A DNA stretch of 64,000 bases, from NCBI RefSeq assembly GCF_001886185.1, contig NZ_JXLA01000013.1, positions 41,460 to 105,459 of the forward strand. Reading direction: 5' to 3'. The position numbers and the translations under genes are program-made. The notes below the pieces were generated by a model. The model saw nothing but the letters and a program-made list of their open reading frames with translations, had not been told where the DNA came from and ran no database searches. Numbering within the stretch: position 1 is the stretch's first letter; the number at the start of each line of letters is the position of its first letter. Below, one piece after another: positions 1 through 10,646 of the stretch. Source of the DNA: Enterococcus raffinosus (GTDB lineage: Bacteria; Bacillota; Bacilli; Lactobacillales; Enterococcaceae).

Positions 1-557
<557 letters not shown>

Positions 558-612
558 CTATTGATATTTTAGCATACTCTGTCTTTGAAGCGAGCCAAAT
601 TTGAATTTGCTT

Positions 613-646
613 AAAAAAAGGGAGCGCACATCTCACGTGCGTTCCC
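613..646 (-). terminator. Intrinsic terminator after tsf
   Basis: A 10-bp stem (620-629 with 637-646, one G.U-type pair) around a 7-nt loop is followed on the minus strand by seven T residues (613-619). It lies just past the tsf stop codon. Confidence 0.85.
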
Positions 647-664
647 GACTGTTAAAAAACAGAA

Positions 665-1549
665 CTATTTTTTAATTTGGCTCATAACTTCTTCAACAAA
701 GTTATCTTCACGTTTTTCGATACCTTCGCCTACTTCGAAACGAACGAAGCTTGCAACTGTAGCGCCTTTAGAAGATACATACTTCTCAACAGTCATATCA
801 GGATCTTTAACGAATGGTTGATCCACCAAAGCGATTTCTGCTTTAAATTTATTTAAACGACCAATCACCATTTTTTCAACAATATTAGCTGGTTTGCCTT
901 CGTTTAATGCTTGTTCAGTTAGAACTGCTTTTTCATGCTCTAATTCTGATTCAGGAATTTGACTTTCGTTAACATAACGAGGATTGATTGCCGCAACGTG
1001 CATTGCAACATCTTTAGCAACTGATTCGTCAGTAGTACCGTTCAACAGAGCTAAAACAGCAATACGTCCGCCCATGTGAAGGTATCCGCCAAATGCTGCA
1101 TTGTCTTCTTTTTCAACAACTTCAAAACGACGGAAGTTGATTCTTTCACCAATAACTTGTGTAGCTTCAATTAATGCCGCTTCTAAAGTTTCACCTTTAG
1201 CGTTCGTTAATTTCATCGCGGCTTCCATATCAGCTGGTTTATGTTCAGCAACTAAGGCCGCAATTTCTTTCACCAAGTCTTGGAACATTTCATTTTTAGA
1301 AACGAAGTCTGTTTCTGAGTTTACTTCTACAATTGCAGCAGTATTTCCATGGATTGCAACTGAAGCTAAACCTTCAGCGGCAATACGATCATTTTTCTTA
1401 GCTGCTTTAGCCATACCTTTTTCGCGTAAAAGATCAACCGCTTTTTCAATGTCGCCTTCTACTTCTACTAATGCACGTTTCGCATCCATCATTCCTACGC
1501 CAGTCATGTCGCGTAGTTCTTTTACCATTTTAGCTGTTACGTCTGCCAT
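665..1549 (-). CDS. tsf: Elongation factor Ts
   Basis: Nucleotide exchange factor that releases GDP from EF-Tu during translation. The 294-residue product has the N-terminal UBA-like segment ([19 protein letters not shown]), the signature [12 protein letters not shown] near residue 80, and the dimerisation/core repeats ending [18 protein letters not shown], at the full family length. An AAGGAGG ribosome-binding site lies 8 nt before the ATG. It follows rpsB by 78 nt with a terminator-like hairpin between them, so part of its expression depends on read-through or on a promoter not located here. Confidence 0.98.
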   Translation of the reverse strand: MADVTAKMVKELRDMTGVGMMDAKRALVEVEGDIEKAVDLLREKGMAKAAKKNDRIAAEGLASVAIHGNTAAIVEVNSETDFVSKNEMFQDLVKEIAALVAEHKPADMEAAMKLTNAKGETLEAALIEATQVIGERINFRRFEVVEKEDNAAFGGYLHMGGRIAVLALLNGTTDESVAKDVAMHVAAINPRYVNESQIPESELEHEKAVLTEQALNEGKPANIVEKMVIGRLNKFKAEIALVDQPFVKDPDMTVEKYVSSKGATVASFVRFEVGEGIEKREDNFVEEVMSQIKK

Positions 1550-1573
1550 TTTAAGGGCCTCCTTAGTTTTTCT

Positions 1574-1614
1574 AAAAAAGCTGCTTCAAAGGAAAATATT
1601 TACTTTGAAGCAGC
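1574..1614 (-). terminator. Terminator-like hairpin between rpsB and tsf
   Basis: Perfect 12-bp inverted repeat (1580-1591 with 1603-1614, 11-nt loop) followed on the minus strand by six T residues (1574-1579). It has every feature of an intrinsic terminator but sits inside the rpsB-tsf operon, so it probably terminates only part of the transcripts and sets the S2:EF-Ts ratio. Confidence 0.8.
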
Positions 1615-1627
1615 ATATGCTACTAAA

Positions 1628-2425
1628 TTATTCAGCTGATTCAGTAGAAGCATTGTCGCCTTCTACTACATCAACAATTTCTTCAATTGAAGTTGCTTGT
1701 CCGCCATCTTCAGCTACGAAGTCTTCTTCAGCTACTTGATCTTCCCCTTGGTTTCCTTCGATAAACGCATCAGCCATTTTTGCAGTAATTAACTTCACGG
1801 CACGAATAGCATCATCATTTGAAGGGATAACTACGTCGATTTCATCTGGATCGCAGTTTGTGTCTACCATAGCCACGATAGGAATGTTTAATTTTTGAGC
1901 TTCTTGAACAGCGATACGTTCTTTACGTGGATCAACGATATACATTACATCTGGAATGCGAGGCATATCAGCGATTCCGCCTAAGAATTTTTCTAAGCGT
2001 TCACGTTCTTTATTCAAACCAACTACTTCTTTTTTAGGTAATACTTCGAAAGTACCATCTTGTTCCATAGCATTGATTTGTTTCAAACGAGCGATACGTT
2101 TTTGGATTGTATCCCAGTTAGTCAAAGTTCCACCTAACCAACGATGGTTTACGTAGTATTGACCAGCACGTACTGCTTCTTCTTTGATTGCTTCTTGAGC
2201 TTGTTTTTTAGTTCCTACGAACAATGCAACGCCGCCATCTTCAGCAACATCTTTCATATAATCGTAAGCTGCATCTACTAATTTGACTGTTTTTTGCAAG
2301 TCAATGATGTAGATTCCATTTCTTTCTGTGAAGATATATTTCTTCATTTTTGGGTTCCAGCGACGAGTTTGATGACCAAAATGTACGCCGGCTTCTAGTA
2401 ATTGTTTCATAGACAATACTGACAT
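1628..2425 (-). CDS. rpsB: 30S ribosomal protein S2
   Basis: Structural protein of the small ribosomal subunit. It starts [19 protein letters not shown] and contains the S2 signature blocks ([57 protein letters not shown]). The tail after about residue 225 is acidic and low-complexity, as is common in Firmicutes. An in-frame TTG five codons upstream would extend the frame, but it lies inside the GGAGGAAA ribosome-binding site, so the ATG at 2423-2425 is the start, giving 265 residues. It is first in the operon with tsf, with a clear promoter upstream. Confidence 0.98.
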   Translation of the reverse strand: MSVLSMKQLLEAGVHFGHQTRRWNPKMKKYIFTERNGIYIIDLQKTVKLVDAAYDYMKDVAEDGGVALFVGTKKQAQEAIKEEAVRAGQYYVNHRWLGGTLTNWDTIQKRIARLKQINAMEQDGTFEVLPKKEVVGLNKERERLEKFLGGIADMPRIPDVMYIVDPRKERIAVQEAQKLNIPIVAMVDTNCDPDEIDVVIPSNDDAIRAVKLITAKMADAFIEGNQGEDQVAEEDFVAEDGGQATSIEEIVDVVEGDNASTESAE

Positions 2426-2472
2426 TTGTGTTTCCTCCAATTGGTTTTTTGTTTTCCTCTTCTGCTCTCTTC

Positions 2473-2508
2473 TTTATAAGGAACTGACAAGCAGCACCGC
2501 CTTATAAA
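2473..2508 (-). promoter_or_regulatory. Hairpin in the rpsB mRNA leader
   Basis: A perfect 9-bp inverted repeat (TTTATAAGG at 2473-2481 and its complement at 2500-2508) with an 18-nt loop lies between the rpsB promoter and its ribosome-binding site. Many r-protein leaders carry binding sites for their own product. I do not recognise a named Rfam motif here, so an autoregulatory role is inference. Confidence 0.4.
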
Positions 2509-2559
2509 TCAAGCCAGAATGTGGATTTTTTATGTATAGTCGCCTACACACAATTAGTA

Positions 2560-2588
2560 ATTATACAAGAGTTTTTTTAATAAATCAA
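2560..2588 (-). promoter_or_regulatory. Sigma-A promoter of rpsB-tsf
   Basis: On the minus strand, -35 TTGATT (2583-2588), a 17-nt spacer and a consensus -10 TATAAT (2560-2565). It predicts a leader of about 120-130 nt before the rpsB ATG. Confidence 0.8.
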
Positions 2589-2653
2589 TCTTTTTTATTT
2601 CACTTTTTGATACATTAATATTTATATAGAGTACTGGTTAAAAAAACTTTTTC

Positions 2654-2678
2654 TGCTATACTAAATGCATAATTATGA
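2654..2678 (+). promoter_or_regulatory. Possible argR promoter with ARG-box-like sequence
   Basis: An extended -10 (TGCTATACT, 2654-2662) on the plus strand is followed at 2666-2678 by TGCATAATTATGA, which resembles one arm of an ArgR box (TGNATWWWWATNCA). This would give a leader of about 150 nt and autoregulation. Both are weak matches. The rest of 2589-2818 shows no gene. Confidence 0.35.
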
Positions 2679-2818
2679 TTTTAACTTTTTACACTACTCA
2701 AACGTGATTTGAACAAAGAAGTCGTCATTTATAGTTATATATTATGTAACCAATCTGATCAATTCTTTATACGTATGAGATATGTTTGGTTCAGCACATA
2801 AGAATAAGGAGTTTTTTT

Positions 2819-3298
2819 ATGCGAAAAAAAGATCGACACGAATTAATCAAGAAGCTTATCTTGGAAAACCCAATTAGAAATCAAGGAGAATTAATGGAGT
2901 ACTTATTAGAGTACCAAGTCTCTGCTACTCAAGCAACGATTTCGAGAGATATTCGAGATTTAAAAATTATAAAAACGATTGATGAGTCCGGCAATCCGCG
3001 TTTTGAATTGTTTCAAGAGCGTAAAACGCCTACAGAGGATGATGACATCAAACGATTAATCCGTATGTCAAACGATGTGATAGTCAAAGTTGATACCGTT
3101 CAATTTATGACGATCGTCAATACTTTACCTGACAATGCACATTTATTAGCTTCCGTTCTAGATGATCTATCGAGTGAACTAATCGTAGCAACAATGGCAA
3201 GCTTTGATACGATTATTATTATTTCAAGAACACCTGACGACGCTCAAAAAGTCACTACGTTTTTACAGGATCCAACACAAAGTTCAATTTTTAAATAA
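2819..3298 (+). CDS. argR: ArgR/AhrC-family arginine regulator
   Basis: DNA-binding regulator of arginine metabolism; family members form hexamers that bind ARG boxes with arginine as corepressor. The N-terminal winged helix (RKKDRHELIKKLI; SATQATISRDIRDLKI, residues about 40-55) carries the conserved SQATxSRD-type recognition helix. The C-terminal oligomerisation/arginine domain starts near residue 85. The usual GT(I/L)AGDDT arginine-contact motif reads MASFDTI here, losing one of the paired aspartates, so effector binding may differ. The ATG at 2819 follows AAGGAG with 7-nt spacing; the 11-codon upstream extension lacks an RBS. The gene is convergent with argS. Enterococci usually carry several ArgR paralogues, so its exact role is uncertain. 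Confidence 0.88.
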   Translation: MRKKDRHELIKKLILENPIRNQGELMEYLLEYQVSATQATISRDIRDLKIIKTIDESGNPRFELFQERKTPTEDDDIKRLIRMSNDVIVKVDTVQFMTIVNTLPDNAHLLASVLDDLSSELIVATMASFDTIIIISRTPDDAQKVTTFLQDPTQSSIFK

Positions 3299-3305
3299 AA
3301 AAATT

Positions 3306-3349
3306 CCGACCTTCAAAAGTTAGATTTTCACCTTAACTTTGAAGGTCGG
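3306..3349. terminator. Bidirectional terminator between argR and argS
   Basis: Arms 3306-3322 and 3334-3349 form a 16-bp stem with one bulged A. T-rich sequence follows on the minus strand (complement of 3295-3305), so it clearly serves argS. On the plus strand the T run is delayed, so it serves argR less clearly. Confidence 0.8.
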
Positions 3350-3368
3350 TTCAAAATTTCTCCGTTTT

Positions 3369-5060
3369 TTACATTTTATTTGGTGCATGAACACCCAATA
3401 AACGTAAATCTTCTTTCAATATTACGGTTACTGCGTAAACTAATGCTAACCGAGCATCTTTTTGATCATCATCCACTAAAATTTTTGTATGTGCATAATA
3501 CTTGTTAAATGCTTGCGCCAATTTAATCGCATGCTTAGCAATTACAGATGGCTCATATTGATTTGCCGCTTGCATTACTACTTCAGGATAATTTTGCAGT
3601 AATTTGATGATTTCCCAGCTATCCGCATCGTTTAACGCATATACTTCTTCAGAGTCAACATTATATCCCGCTTTCTCCAAAACAGTCATTGCTCGCGCGT
3701 GAGTGTATTGAACATAAGGGCCGGTTTCGCCTTCAAATCGAACAACTTCCTCTAAATTGAAATCAAAATTGTTCAAACGATCATTTTTTAAATCATGGAA
3801 GACTACTGCACCAACACCTACTTGGTGTGCAACTTCTTCTTTATTTGGTAAATCAGGATTTTTTTCCTGAATCTGCGAAAGTGCTGAGTCTTTTGCTTCA
3901 TTTAGGACTTCTTCTAAGAGAACAATTTTCCCTTTACGTGTAGACAATTTTTTCCTGTCTTTTGTGATTAATCCAAATGGAATGTGAATCATCTCTTCTG
4001 ACCAATCGAAGTCCATTTCTTTCAAGACAGCTTTCAATTGTTTAAAATGTCCGCTTTGTTCATTTCCTACAACATACAGTGATTTAACAAAATTATATTC
4101 ACGTTTTCTGTAAAGTGCTGCGGCTAAATCACGTGTGATATACAAGGTTGCCCCATCAGATTTTTTAATTAATGCAGGATTTAAGTCATACTTTTCAAGG
4201 TCGACAATTTCTGCCCCTTCATTCGTTTGCAATAAATGTTTTTCCTCTAACATTGTTACGACTTCATCCATTTTGTCATTATAGAATGCTTCTCCATTAT
4301 AAGAGTCAAAATTTACTTCCAGCATGCCATAAATTTTATTAAACTCTTTTAGGGACTCACTACGGAACCATCTCCATAATTCTAAGGCTTCATCGTCATT
4401 CTCTTCTAATTTTTTAAACCACGCGCGGGCCTCATCGTTAAGTTCAGGCTCTTCTTCGGCTTTTTCATGAAACTCCACATACAAACGTAAAAGTTCATTG
4501 ATTGGTTCTGCTTTAACTTTCTCTTCTGAACCCCATTTTTTATAAGCCACGATTAATTTACCAAATTGAGTACCCCAGTCGCCTAAGTGGTTAATTTTTA
4601 TTGGATTATAGCCAATCTTACTTAAAATCAAACTGATAGAATTACCAATGACTGTTGAACGTAGATGTCCCATTGAGATAGGTTTTGCAATATTTGGAGA
4701 AGACATATCAATTGTTACATTGCCCTCGTTACCAATATTGCTATCACCGAAATGATTTTTCTCTTTAGCGATTTGTTTTAAAACCATACTCGAAATGATT
4801 TCTTTCTTCATGAAAAAGTTCAAGTAAGGACCCACCACTTCGATCTTCTCAAATGCTTCTGGATTGATTTGTTCCGCTAGCTCACCCGCAATTTGTTGTG
4901 GTGCTTTACGAAAGACTTTTGCTAAAGCGAATGTCGGAAAAGCAACATCCCCATGATCAACTGATTTGGGATTTTCTAGCAGACGTTCCACTTCTGGTAG
5001 CGTCAGATTTTCCTTAACCACTTCAAATACAGCTTGTGCGACGATTTCTTTATTATTCAT
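3369..5060 (-). CDS. argS: Arginyl-tRNA synthetase
   Basis: Charges tRNA-Arg with arginine; class I synthetase of 563 residues. It shows the N-terminal Arg-specific additional domain, the HIGH-like block ([16 protein letters not shown], about residues 120-135), the KMSKS-equivalent [11 protein letters not shown] and the DALR anticodon-binding domain at the C-terminus ending LGVHAPNKM. The ATG at 5058-5060 has GGGAGGA upstream; the eight-codon extension contains this RBS and is not coding. It is preceded by an arginine-type T-box leader, so expression should rise when tRNA-Arg is uncharged. Confidence 0.98.
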   Translation of the reverse strand: MNNKEIVAQAVFEVVKENLTLPEVERLLENPKSVDHGDVAFPTFALAKVFRKAPQQIAGELAEQINPEAFEKIEVVGPYLNFFMKKEIISSMVLKQIAKEKNHFGDSNIGNEGNVTIDMSSPNIAKPISMGHLRSTVIGNSISLILSKIGYNPIKINHLGDWGTQFGKLIVAYKKWGSEEKVKAEPINELLRLYVEFHEKAEEEPELNDEARAWFKKLEENDDEALELWRWFRSESLKEFNKIYGMLEVNFDSYNGEAFYNDKMDEVVTMLEEKHLLQTNEGAEIVDLEKYDLNPALIKKSDGATLYITRDLAAALYRKREYNFVKSLYVVGNEQSGHFKQLKAVLKEMDFDWSEEMIHIPFGLITKDRKKLSTRKGKIVLLEEVLNEAKDSALSQIQEKNPDLPNKEEVAHQVGVGAVVFHDLKNDRLNNFDFNLEEVVRFEGETGPYVQYTHARAMTVLEKAGYNVDSEEVYALNDADSWEIIKLLQNYPEVVMQAANQYEPSVIAKHAIKLAQAFNKYYAHTKILVDDDQKDARLALVYAVTVILKEDLRLLGVHAPNKM

Positions 5061-5082
5061 CCAAATTCCTCCCTTATAATAC

Positions 5083-5300
5083 AAAAAAGTCCCTGATGTA
5101 TAAATACATCAGAGACGAGAATTCCCGCGGTACCACTCTTATTGTCATAAACGACCAACTTAGGCTATAACGGTAGCTGCCGTTTCATCTCAAAAGTGCG
5201 CCATCTATTTTTGTTTATTCGGCTCTCACCTGCCCGAACTCGCTGCAAAACAGACTATAGACTTCTCTTTTTCATCGATGAATGATTTATCTGGCATTTA
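5083..5300 (-). promoter_or_regulatory. T-box riboswitch, tRNA-Arg specific, upstream of argS
   Basis: The minus strand carries the T-box sequence GAGTGGTACCGCGG (within 5122-5140), which pairs with the tRNA 3' end in the antiterminator. It is followed by a 12-bp terminator stem (5089-5100 with 5105-5116) and six T residues (5083-5088). Upstream stem I elements are visible (AGCGAG near 5240; GGTGAGAGCC). The specifier loop reads GGCGCACTTTTGAG, with CGC (Arg) followed by the usual purine at 5196-5199. The 5' boundary is approximate. Confidence 0.92.
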
Positions 5301-5345
5301 TAGTAACAGAAAAATTACCATCTGACTAGTCAAGAAATATATTTT

Positions 5346-6359
5346 TTATACTTTAGGGATAAATAGGTTGCCTAGTGTCGCAGCCATTACAGCTTTAATG
5401 GTATGCATGCGATTTTCAGCTTGTTGAAACTGCAAAGCCCTCTCACTGCGAAAGACTTCGTCAGTCACTTCCATTTCAACTAACCCGTACTTCTCTTTAA
5501 TTTCTTCTGCAACTTCTGTTTCAAGATCATGAAAGGCTGGTAAGCAATGTAAGAAAATCGTTTCCGCCTTTTTCGTTTTTAACATCAACTCTTGATTGAC
5601 TTGATAGGGCAATAATAAATCTATCCGTTCTTTGAAAGCTGACTCCTCACCCATGGACACCCAAACATCGGTATAGATAATATCCGTCTGAGCCACGCCT
5701 TGATCAATATCATCAGTGATAAAAACTTTAGACTGTGAAGCTTCCGCATATTTTTCAGCCATGACAATTAAGTCTGATTCAGGAAATAGGCTTTTAGGTG
5801 TTACGATTGAAATATTAACACCTAAAATAGCACTGGTAATCAATAAAGAATTCGCTACATTATTTCGACCATCACCAACATAAGCTAAGGTCAAGCCTTC
5901 TAGTTTTCCAAAATGCTCCTTAATAGTCAAAAAATCCGCCAACATTTGAGTAGGATGCCATTTATCCGTCAAACCATTCCAAACAGGTACACCGGAGTAC
6001 TTTGACAAGTCCTCGACAGCCCTTTGAGAAAATCCGCGATACTCGATCCCATCGAACATACTTCCTAGAACTTTTGCCGTATCTTCTACCGATTCTTTTT
6101 TCCCTAATTGGATATCATTTTTTCCTAAATATTCTGGATGAGCGCCTAAATCAATCGTTGCAGTAGTAAACGCAGCGCGAGTGCGAGTAGAAGTTTTTTC
6201 AAAGAGTAACGCGATATTTTTCCCCGCTAAATATTTATGCGGAATGTTTTTTTGTTTTAATGCTTTCAGATGCGCAGCAAAATCAATTAGATAAAGCAAC
6301 TCCTCTTTAGTAAAATCAATTTCTTTTAAAAAACTCTTTTCTTGAAAAATATTAGTCAT
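5346..6359 (-). CDS. argF: Ornithine carbamoyltransferase
   Basis: Transfers the carbamoyl group between carbamoyl phosphate and ornithine/citrulline. The 337-residue product has the carbamoyl-phosphate motif STRTR (about residue 57), the HPTQ motif, the HCLPAFHD active-site loop (about residue 270) and the ornithine-loop signature SMGEE, which distinguishes OTC from aspartate or putrescine enzymes. GGAGGGG precedes the ATG. It stands alone: neither arcA/arcC nor argGH/argBCDJ is nearby, so anabolic (argF) versus catabolic (arcB) use cannot be settled from context. ARG-box sequences over the promoter favour control by ArgR. Confidence 0.93.
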   Translation of the reverse strand: MTNIFQEKSFLKEIDFTKEELLYLIDFAAHLKALKQKNIPHKYLAGKNIALLFEKTSTRTRAAFTTATIDLGAHPEYLGKNDIQLGKKESVEDTAKVLGSMFDGIEYRGFSQRAVEDLSKYSGVPVWNGLTDKWHPTQMLADFLTIKEHFGKLEGLTLAYVGDGRNNVANSLLITSAILGVNISIVTPKSLFPESDLIVMAEKYAEASQSKVFITDDIDQGVAQTDIIYTDVWVSMGEESAFKERIDLLLPYQVNQELMLKTKKAETIFLHCLPAFHDLETEVAEEIKEKYGLVEMEVTDEVFRSERALQFQQAENRMHTIKAVMAATLGNLFIPKV

Positions 6360-6406
6360 GATAACCCCTCCATTTTTTGAATATTAATTCTATGCCAGAG
6401 ATAATA

Positions 6407-6472
6407 ATTCATTTTTATTCATGATAACTGAATAAAATGAAAGTATCAACCGTTATTTGTATTCATTTACAA
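6407..6472 (-). promoter_or_regulatory. argF promoter overlapped by ArgR operators
   Basis: Minus-strand promoter: -35 TTGATA (6444-6449), a 17-nt spacer and -10 TATCAT (6421-6426). An ARG box (CATGAATAAAAATGAAT, 6407-6423) matches the AhrC consensus core CATGAATAAAAAT and overlaps the -10 and start point. A second similar element (TGAATAAAATGAA) lies at 6429-6441 on the plus strand inside the spacer, and a weaker third at 6456-6472. The layout fits repression by occlusion. Confidence 0.75.
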
Positions 6473-6575
6473 AAATTGTCTTTACGCTTGCCGTAGTTTT
6501 TTCTTTGCATGCTTAATCTGTTTTTAAAACGGGATTTAACACACAACCTCTTTATAGAAAAAATATACTATTTAA

Positions 6576-6604
6576 AAGGAAAAGCAGCCAATATTTGGCT
6601 GCTT
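6576..6604 (-). terminator. Terminator downstream of the tsaB-rimI-tsaD operon
   Basis: A 10-bp perfect stem (6582-6591 with 6595-6604) has T-rich sequence on the minus strand beyond it. It lies 234 nt past the tsaD stop. The stretch 6605-6837 between is AT-rich and shows no credible gene. Confidence 0.65.
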
Positions 6605-6837
6605 AAGTATTACTTATTCTTTCTTGAATCATAAATATACTAAAATATTTAATATCTTAAAATTTTTTCCTGTCGATTCTTTAGAGTAACATTTTTTAGT
6701 AGTCATTCCTCTAACCAGTAATTCCATACATTTTAAAAATAGGTATCTGCTACAAATTTTTTTCATCTGTTTCAGCGTCTATTATTATTTTGAAATTTTA
6801 TCCTCCGTTTCTTTCTCCACCTTTTTATCGTAAGAAG

Positions 6838-7860
6838 TTAGATATGCTGAAAAGCTAAACTCGGATTGGCATTCAAACTCATATCTGCAAAATGCTTCTT
6901 TTGCAATTCAACATGAGCAGCAGCCCCAATCATCGCCGCATTATCCCCACATAAACGTAAAGGCGGAACGATCAAACTAACTTCAGGCAGTTCTGCTTCA
7001 ATCATTGCTGTCATCTTTTCTCGCAATCCTCGATTAGCTGCTACTCCCCCAGCAACAATTAATTGCTTAACTGGATAAGTTTTACAAGCTTTGATTGTCT
7101 TCGTAACTAGTACATCAACAACGCTTGCTTGAAAACTTGCAGCTAAATTTATTTTATTTAATTGTTCTCCCCGTTGTTCAGCATTATGAGTCAAATTAAT
7201 AAACGCACTTTTCAAACCACTAAAACTAAAATCAAAATTATCTTCCTTAATCATCGCGCGTGGAAAGTCATAGGTATCTTCACCTTGATGAGCAAGTTCG
7301 TCAATTTCTTTTCCACTAGGGTAACTTAAGCCTAGAACGCGTCCAACTTTATCATAAGCTTCACCGGCAGCGTCATCTCTTGTTTCACCAATAATTTCAA
7401 AAGAACCATCTTCAACCATATAGACTAATTCTGTATGTCCACCACTAACTAGTAAGGCCATTAAAGGAAATTCTAAAGGTTTAACTAAACGTGCAGCATA
7501 AATATGTCCTGCCATATGATTGATTGGCAACAAAGGTAACTCATTTGCCCAAGCAAAAGCCTTTGCTGCACTTAAGCCAATTAATAGTGCGCCAACAAGT
7601 CCTGGACCATAAGTTACCGCGACAGCACTTAATTCTTTAGAAGTCACATTTGCTTCCTCCAATGCTTCTTCAATGCACAATGTGATTTGTTCAACATGGT
7701 GACGGCTGGCAACTTCAGGAACAACTCCACCAAATCGTTTGTGACTTTTTATTTGCGAAGCAACAATATTAGATAGGATTCTTTCACCGTTCTCAATCAC
7801 TGCAACACTTGTTTCGTCACAGCTACTTTCAATTGCTAAAATAAGTTCTGATTCATTCAT
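6838..7860 (-). CDS. tsaD: tRNA N6-adenosine threonylcarbamoyltransferase TsaD
   Basis: Transfers the threonylcarbamoyl group to A37 of ANN-decoding tRNAs (t6A) in the TsaB-TsaD-TsaE complex. The 340-residue ASKHA-fold protein shows [15 protein letters not shown], the metal-binding HMAGH (about residue 114), SGGHTEL, and the C-terminal [10 protein letters not shown] and [13 protein letters not shown] blocks. Its ATG overlaps the end of the upstream rimI-like gene by 8 nt (translational coupling). The operon is tsaB, two rimI-like genes, then tsaD; tsaC and tsaE are not in the window. Confidence 0.98.
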   Translation of the reverse strand: MNESELILAIESSCDETSVAVIENGERILSNIVASQIKSHKRFGGVVPEVASRHHVEQITLCIEEALEEANVTSKELSAVAVTYGPGLVGALLIGLSAAKAFAWANELPLLPINHMAGHIYAARLVKPLEFPLMALLVSGGHTELVYMVEDGSFEIIGETRDDAAGEAYDKVGRVLGLSYPSGKEIDELAHQGEDTYDFPRAMIKEDNFDFSFSGLKSAFINLTHNAEQRGEQLNKINLAASFQASVVDVLVTKTIKACKTYPVKQLIVAGGVAANRGLREKMTAMIEAELPEVSLIVPPLRLCGDNAAMIGAAAHVELQKKHFADMSLNANPSLAFQHI

Positions 7861-8278
7861 CTATATTTCCTACTTTCAAAGACATCAGTACAGCATCTTC
7901 TTGAGGGTGCTGATAGTAATTTTTTCGCGTAGCCATTTCTTGGAAACCAAAATTTTCATAAAAAAGACGCGCCTCCTGATTCGAAACACGTACTTCCAAA
8001 AAAATACTTACTATTCTCTGTGACTTAGCATGCTTAATCAATCGCTTCAATAGTCTTTTTCCATGACCTTGTCCTTTTGATTGTACTGCAATATTTGTGA
8101 TTTCAATTTCATCACAGACTTGATGAAATCCCAAAAAAGCAATAATCTCTGTACCTTCAGTGAAGTAATGACTATGGGCTTGTTTTATGTCACTAGCAAA
8201 TTGTTCAGCTGTCCAAGGAGAGCCATGTGCATAAGCAGTTTGACTTATTTCCCAAAATTTTGTAGATAGCTGCTCCAA
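7853..8278 (-). CDS. rimI: RimI-like GNAT N-acetyltransferase (second copy)
   Basis: GNAT-fold enzyme related to RimI, which acetylates the N-terminus of ribosomal protein S18. The 141-residue sequence has the acetyl-CoA P-loop region [17 protein letters not shown] (Q/RxxGxG/A, about residues 68-84) and the RimI-type segment [19 protein letters not shown] followed by RKNYY. It directly follows another RimI-like gene. The frame starts with TTG immediately after that gene's TAA; no ATG or GTG is available nearby, and a GGAAG lies about 8 nt upstream. Which of the two copies, if either, acts on S18 cannot be told. Confidence 0.85.
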   Translation of the reverse strand: MEQLSTKFWEISQTAYAHGSPWTAEQFASDIKQAHSHYFTEGTEIIAFLGFHQVCDEIEITNIAVQSKGQGHGKRLLKRLIKHAKSQRIVSIFLEVRVSNQEARLFYENFGFQEMATRKNYYQHPQEDAVLMSLKVGNIDE

Positions 8279-8827
8279 TTAATTCACTTCCAAACGTTTA
8301 ATCATGTCCAGCGCGTCTTCATTATTTTCAGTATAATAATTTTTACGAATATTCCGTGCTGAGAATCCCAGCCTTCGGTACAACCGCTGCGCATCTGTAT
8401 TACTAAGTCGAACCTCCAAAGAGAGAGTTTCACAATCGTTCATTATAGCGAATTTTTCTACTTCGTCAATCAATAGCTTACCCATCCCACGATTTTGAAA
8501 AGTCGTTCCGACTGCAATATTCGTAATATGTGTATCGTTTCCTATCAAACGACTCCCAATAAATCCAGCAATTTCCTCTTTTTTAGTTACGATACAAATA
8601 TACAAATGAGGAATCGGCGAATGAATCTCAGAAAGAAAGGCACTTTTTGTCCATGGAGTCTCGCCAAAATAGACATCACGTTCAAGCGCAATCAGTTCTT
8701 TAATATCTTGATCTGCTATTTTTCTTAGTAGATACTCTTCATCCTTTAGTTTTACATATTTCGCATTGAAGGGATATTGTTTCCCATATAAAATGGTCTT
8801 TACTAAACCACTAAATTTTTTCAACAT
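8279..8827 (-). CDS. rimI: RimI-like GNAT N-acetyltransferase (first copy)
   Basis: The 182-residue GNAT protein has the acetyl-CoA motif VGTTFQNRGMGKLLIDEV, then LEVRLSNTDAQRLYRRLGF and RKNYY, all RimI-like. It has about 40 extra N-terminal residues compared with typical RimI, ending near DEEYLLRKIADQD where the GNAT domain starts. Its start overlaps the end of tsaB by 17 nt and its stop abuts the second copy, so the three are translated as one unit. The two copies are diverged paralogues and each keeps the family motifs, so neither looks broken. Confidence 0.88.
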   Translation of the reverse strand: MLKKFSGLVKTILYGKQYPFNAKYVKLKDEEYLLRKIADQDIKELIALERDVYFGETPWTKSAFLSEIHSPIPHLYICIVTKKEEIAGFIGSRLIGNDTHITNIAVGTTFQNRGMGKLLIDEVEKFAIMNDCETLSLEVRLSNTDAQRLYRRLGFSARNIRKNYYTENNEDALDMIKRLEVN

Positions 8828-9518
8828 AGTTCTCGTCCTCTGGTTGGTGTGTCTCCAGCCACTTTTCTTCTGCCTCCACCCGTTTTAAATACGCGGGTAC
8901 TAACCCATGGACATTTTCAACTGGCTGCGCTAAGAAACCTAATTTACCTAGGATTATTCCATTAGGTAGATTTACTTCATCTTCTTCTGATACGTCTGCG
9001 TTTGTTAAAATTGATTCTATTTGATCTTTAAACTTACTAGTCTCTCCGATAAATAATGCTGGTTCTTTGATTTTATTCAATAAATCAGCTAGTGGTATGT
9101 GCTGATCAGCTATTACATTCACAAGCTGTTTGTTTTCCCAACGATAAACACCCGCATATACATTGTTACGCCGTGCATCCATCAATGGAACAATCAACTT
9201 ATTTATACGAGTATTTCCTGCAATAACAGCCAAACTAGAAACCGTTGCTAACTCAATTTTCAATGTTTCTGCTAACGTCTTTGCGGTCGTTACTGCAATC
9301 CGAATACCTGTATACGAGCCTGGGCCCTTCGCAACGACGATTCGATCCAGATCAGTAGGCTTCAAACCAGCTGCCTCCATCACAGTTTCAATTGCTGGCA
9401 TTAAAGTTAAACTATGATTCATTTTTCGGTTCAACTGAAAATGAGCCAAAACTTTATTTTCCTCTAAAACAGCCACTGCTAAAGTTTGATTGGATGTATC
9501 TATCGCTAATAATTTCAT
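8811..9518 (-). CDS. tsaB: tRNA threonylcarbamoyladenosine synthesis protein TsaB
   Basis: ASKHA-fold partner that dimerises with TsaD and supports t6A formation. The 235 residues begin MKLLAIDTSNQTLAVAVLE and contain KGPGSYTGIRIAVTTAKTLA (about residues 63-83), the hallmark of the TsaB/YeaZ family, and PLMDARRNNVYAGVY. A GAGGAAA lies about 10 nt before the ATG. It is first gene of the tsaB-rimI-rimI-tsaD unit. Confidence 0.96.
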   Translation of the reverse strand: MKLLAIDTSNQTLAVAVLEENKVLAHFQLNRKMNHSLTLMPAIETVMEAAGLKPTDLDRIVVAKGPGSYTGIRIAVTTAKTLAETLKIELATVSSLAVIAGNTRINKLIVPLMDARRNNVYAGVYRWENKQLVNVIADQHIPLADLLNKIKEPALFIGETSKFKDQIESILTNADVSEEDEVNLPNGIILGKLGFLAQPVENVHGLVPAYLKRVEAEEKWLETHQPEDENYVEKI

Positions 9519-9620
9519 AAAACGTCATTTCCTCGCATTTAAGATAGCCATATTTTAACACAAACTATATTTCCTTCCTACTAACTGTTTAAACTTTCTG
9601 ATTTTCTAAAATTTTTACAG

Positions 9621-9644
9621 AAAAAAAGCAGCGAAATTCGCTGC

Positions 9645-9646
<2 letters not shown>
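9621..9646 (-). terminator. Terminator of the gal operon
   Basis: Inverted repeat centred on 9636 (GCAGCG at 9628-9633 paired with 9639-9644, extended by A:T pairs), followed on the minus strand by seven T residues (9621-9627). The galR stop codon lies within the stem. Confidence 0.85.

Positions 9647-10646
<1,000 letters not shown>

Noticed and set aside
1101..1739. 212-residue plus-strand frame opposite tsf and rpsB
   Set aside because: It is a codon-bias shadow of tsf on the opposite strand and reads through the terminator between tsf and rpsB.
2426..2440. TTG start for rpsB five codons upstream
   Set aside because: The TTG lies within the GGAGG ribosome-binding site of the ATG at 2425.
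6605..6837. Short minus-strand ATG frame in the gap after tsaD
   Set aside because: About 24 codons, the GA-rich sequence abuts the ATG too closely to act as an RBS, and codon use is very AT-rich.
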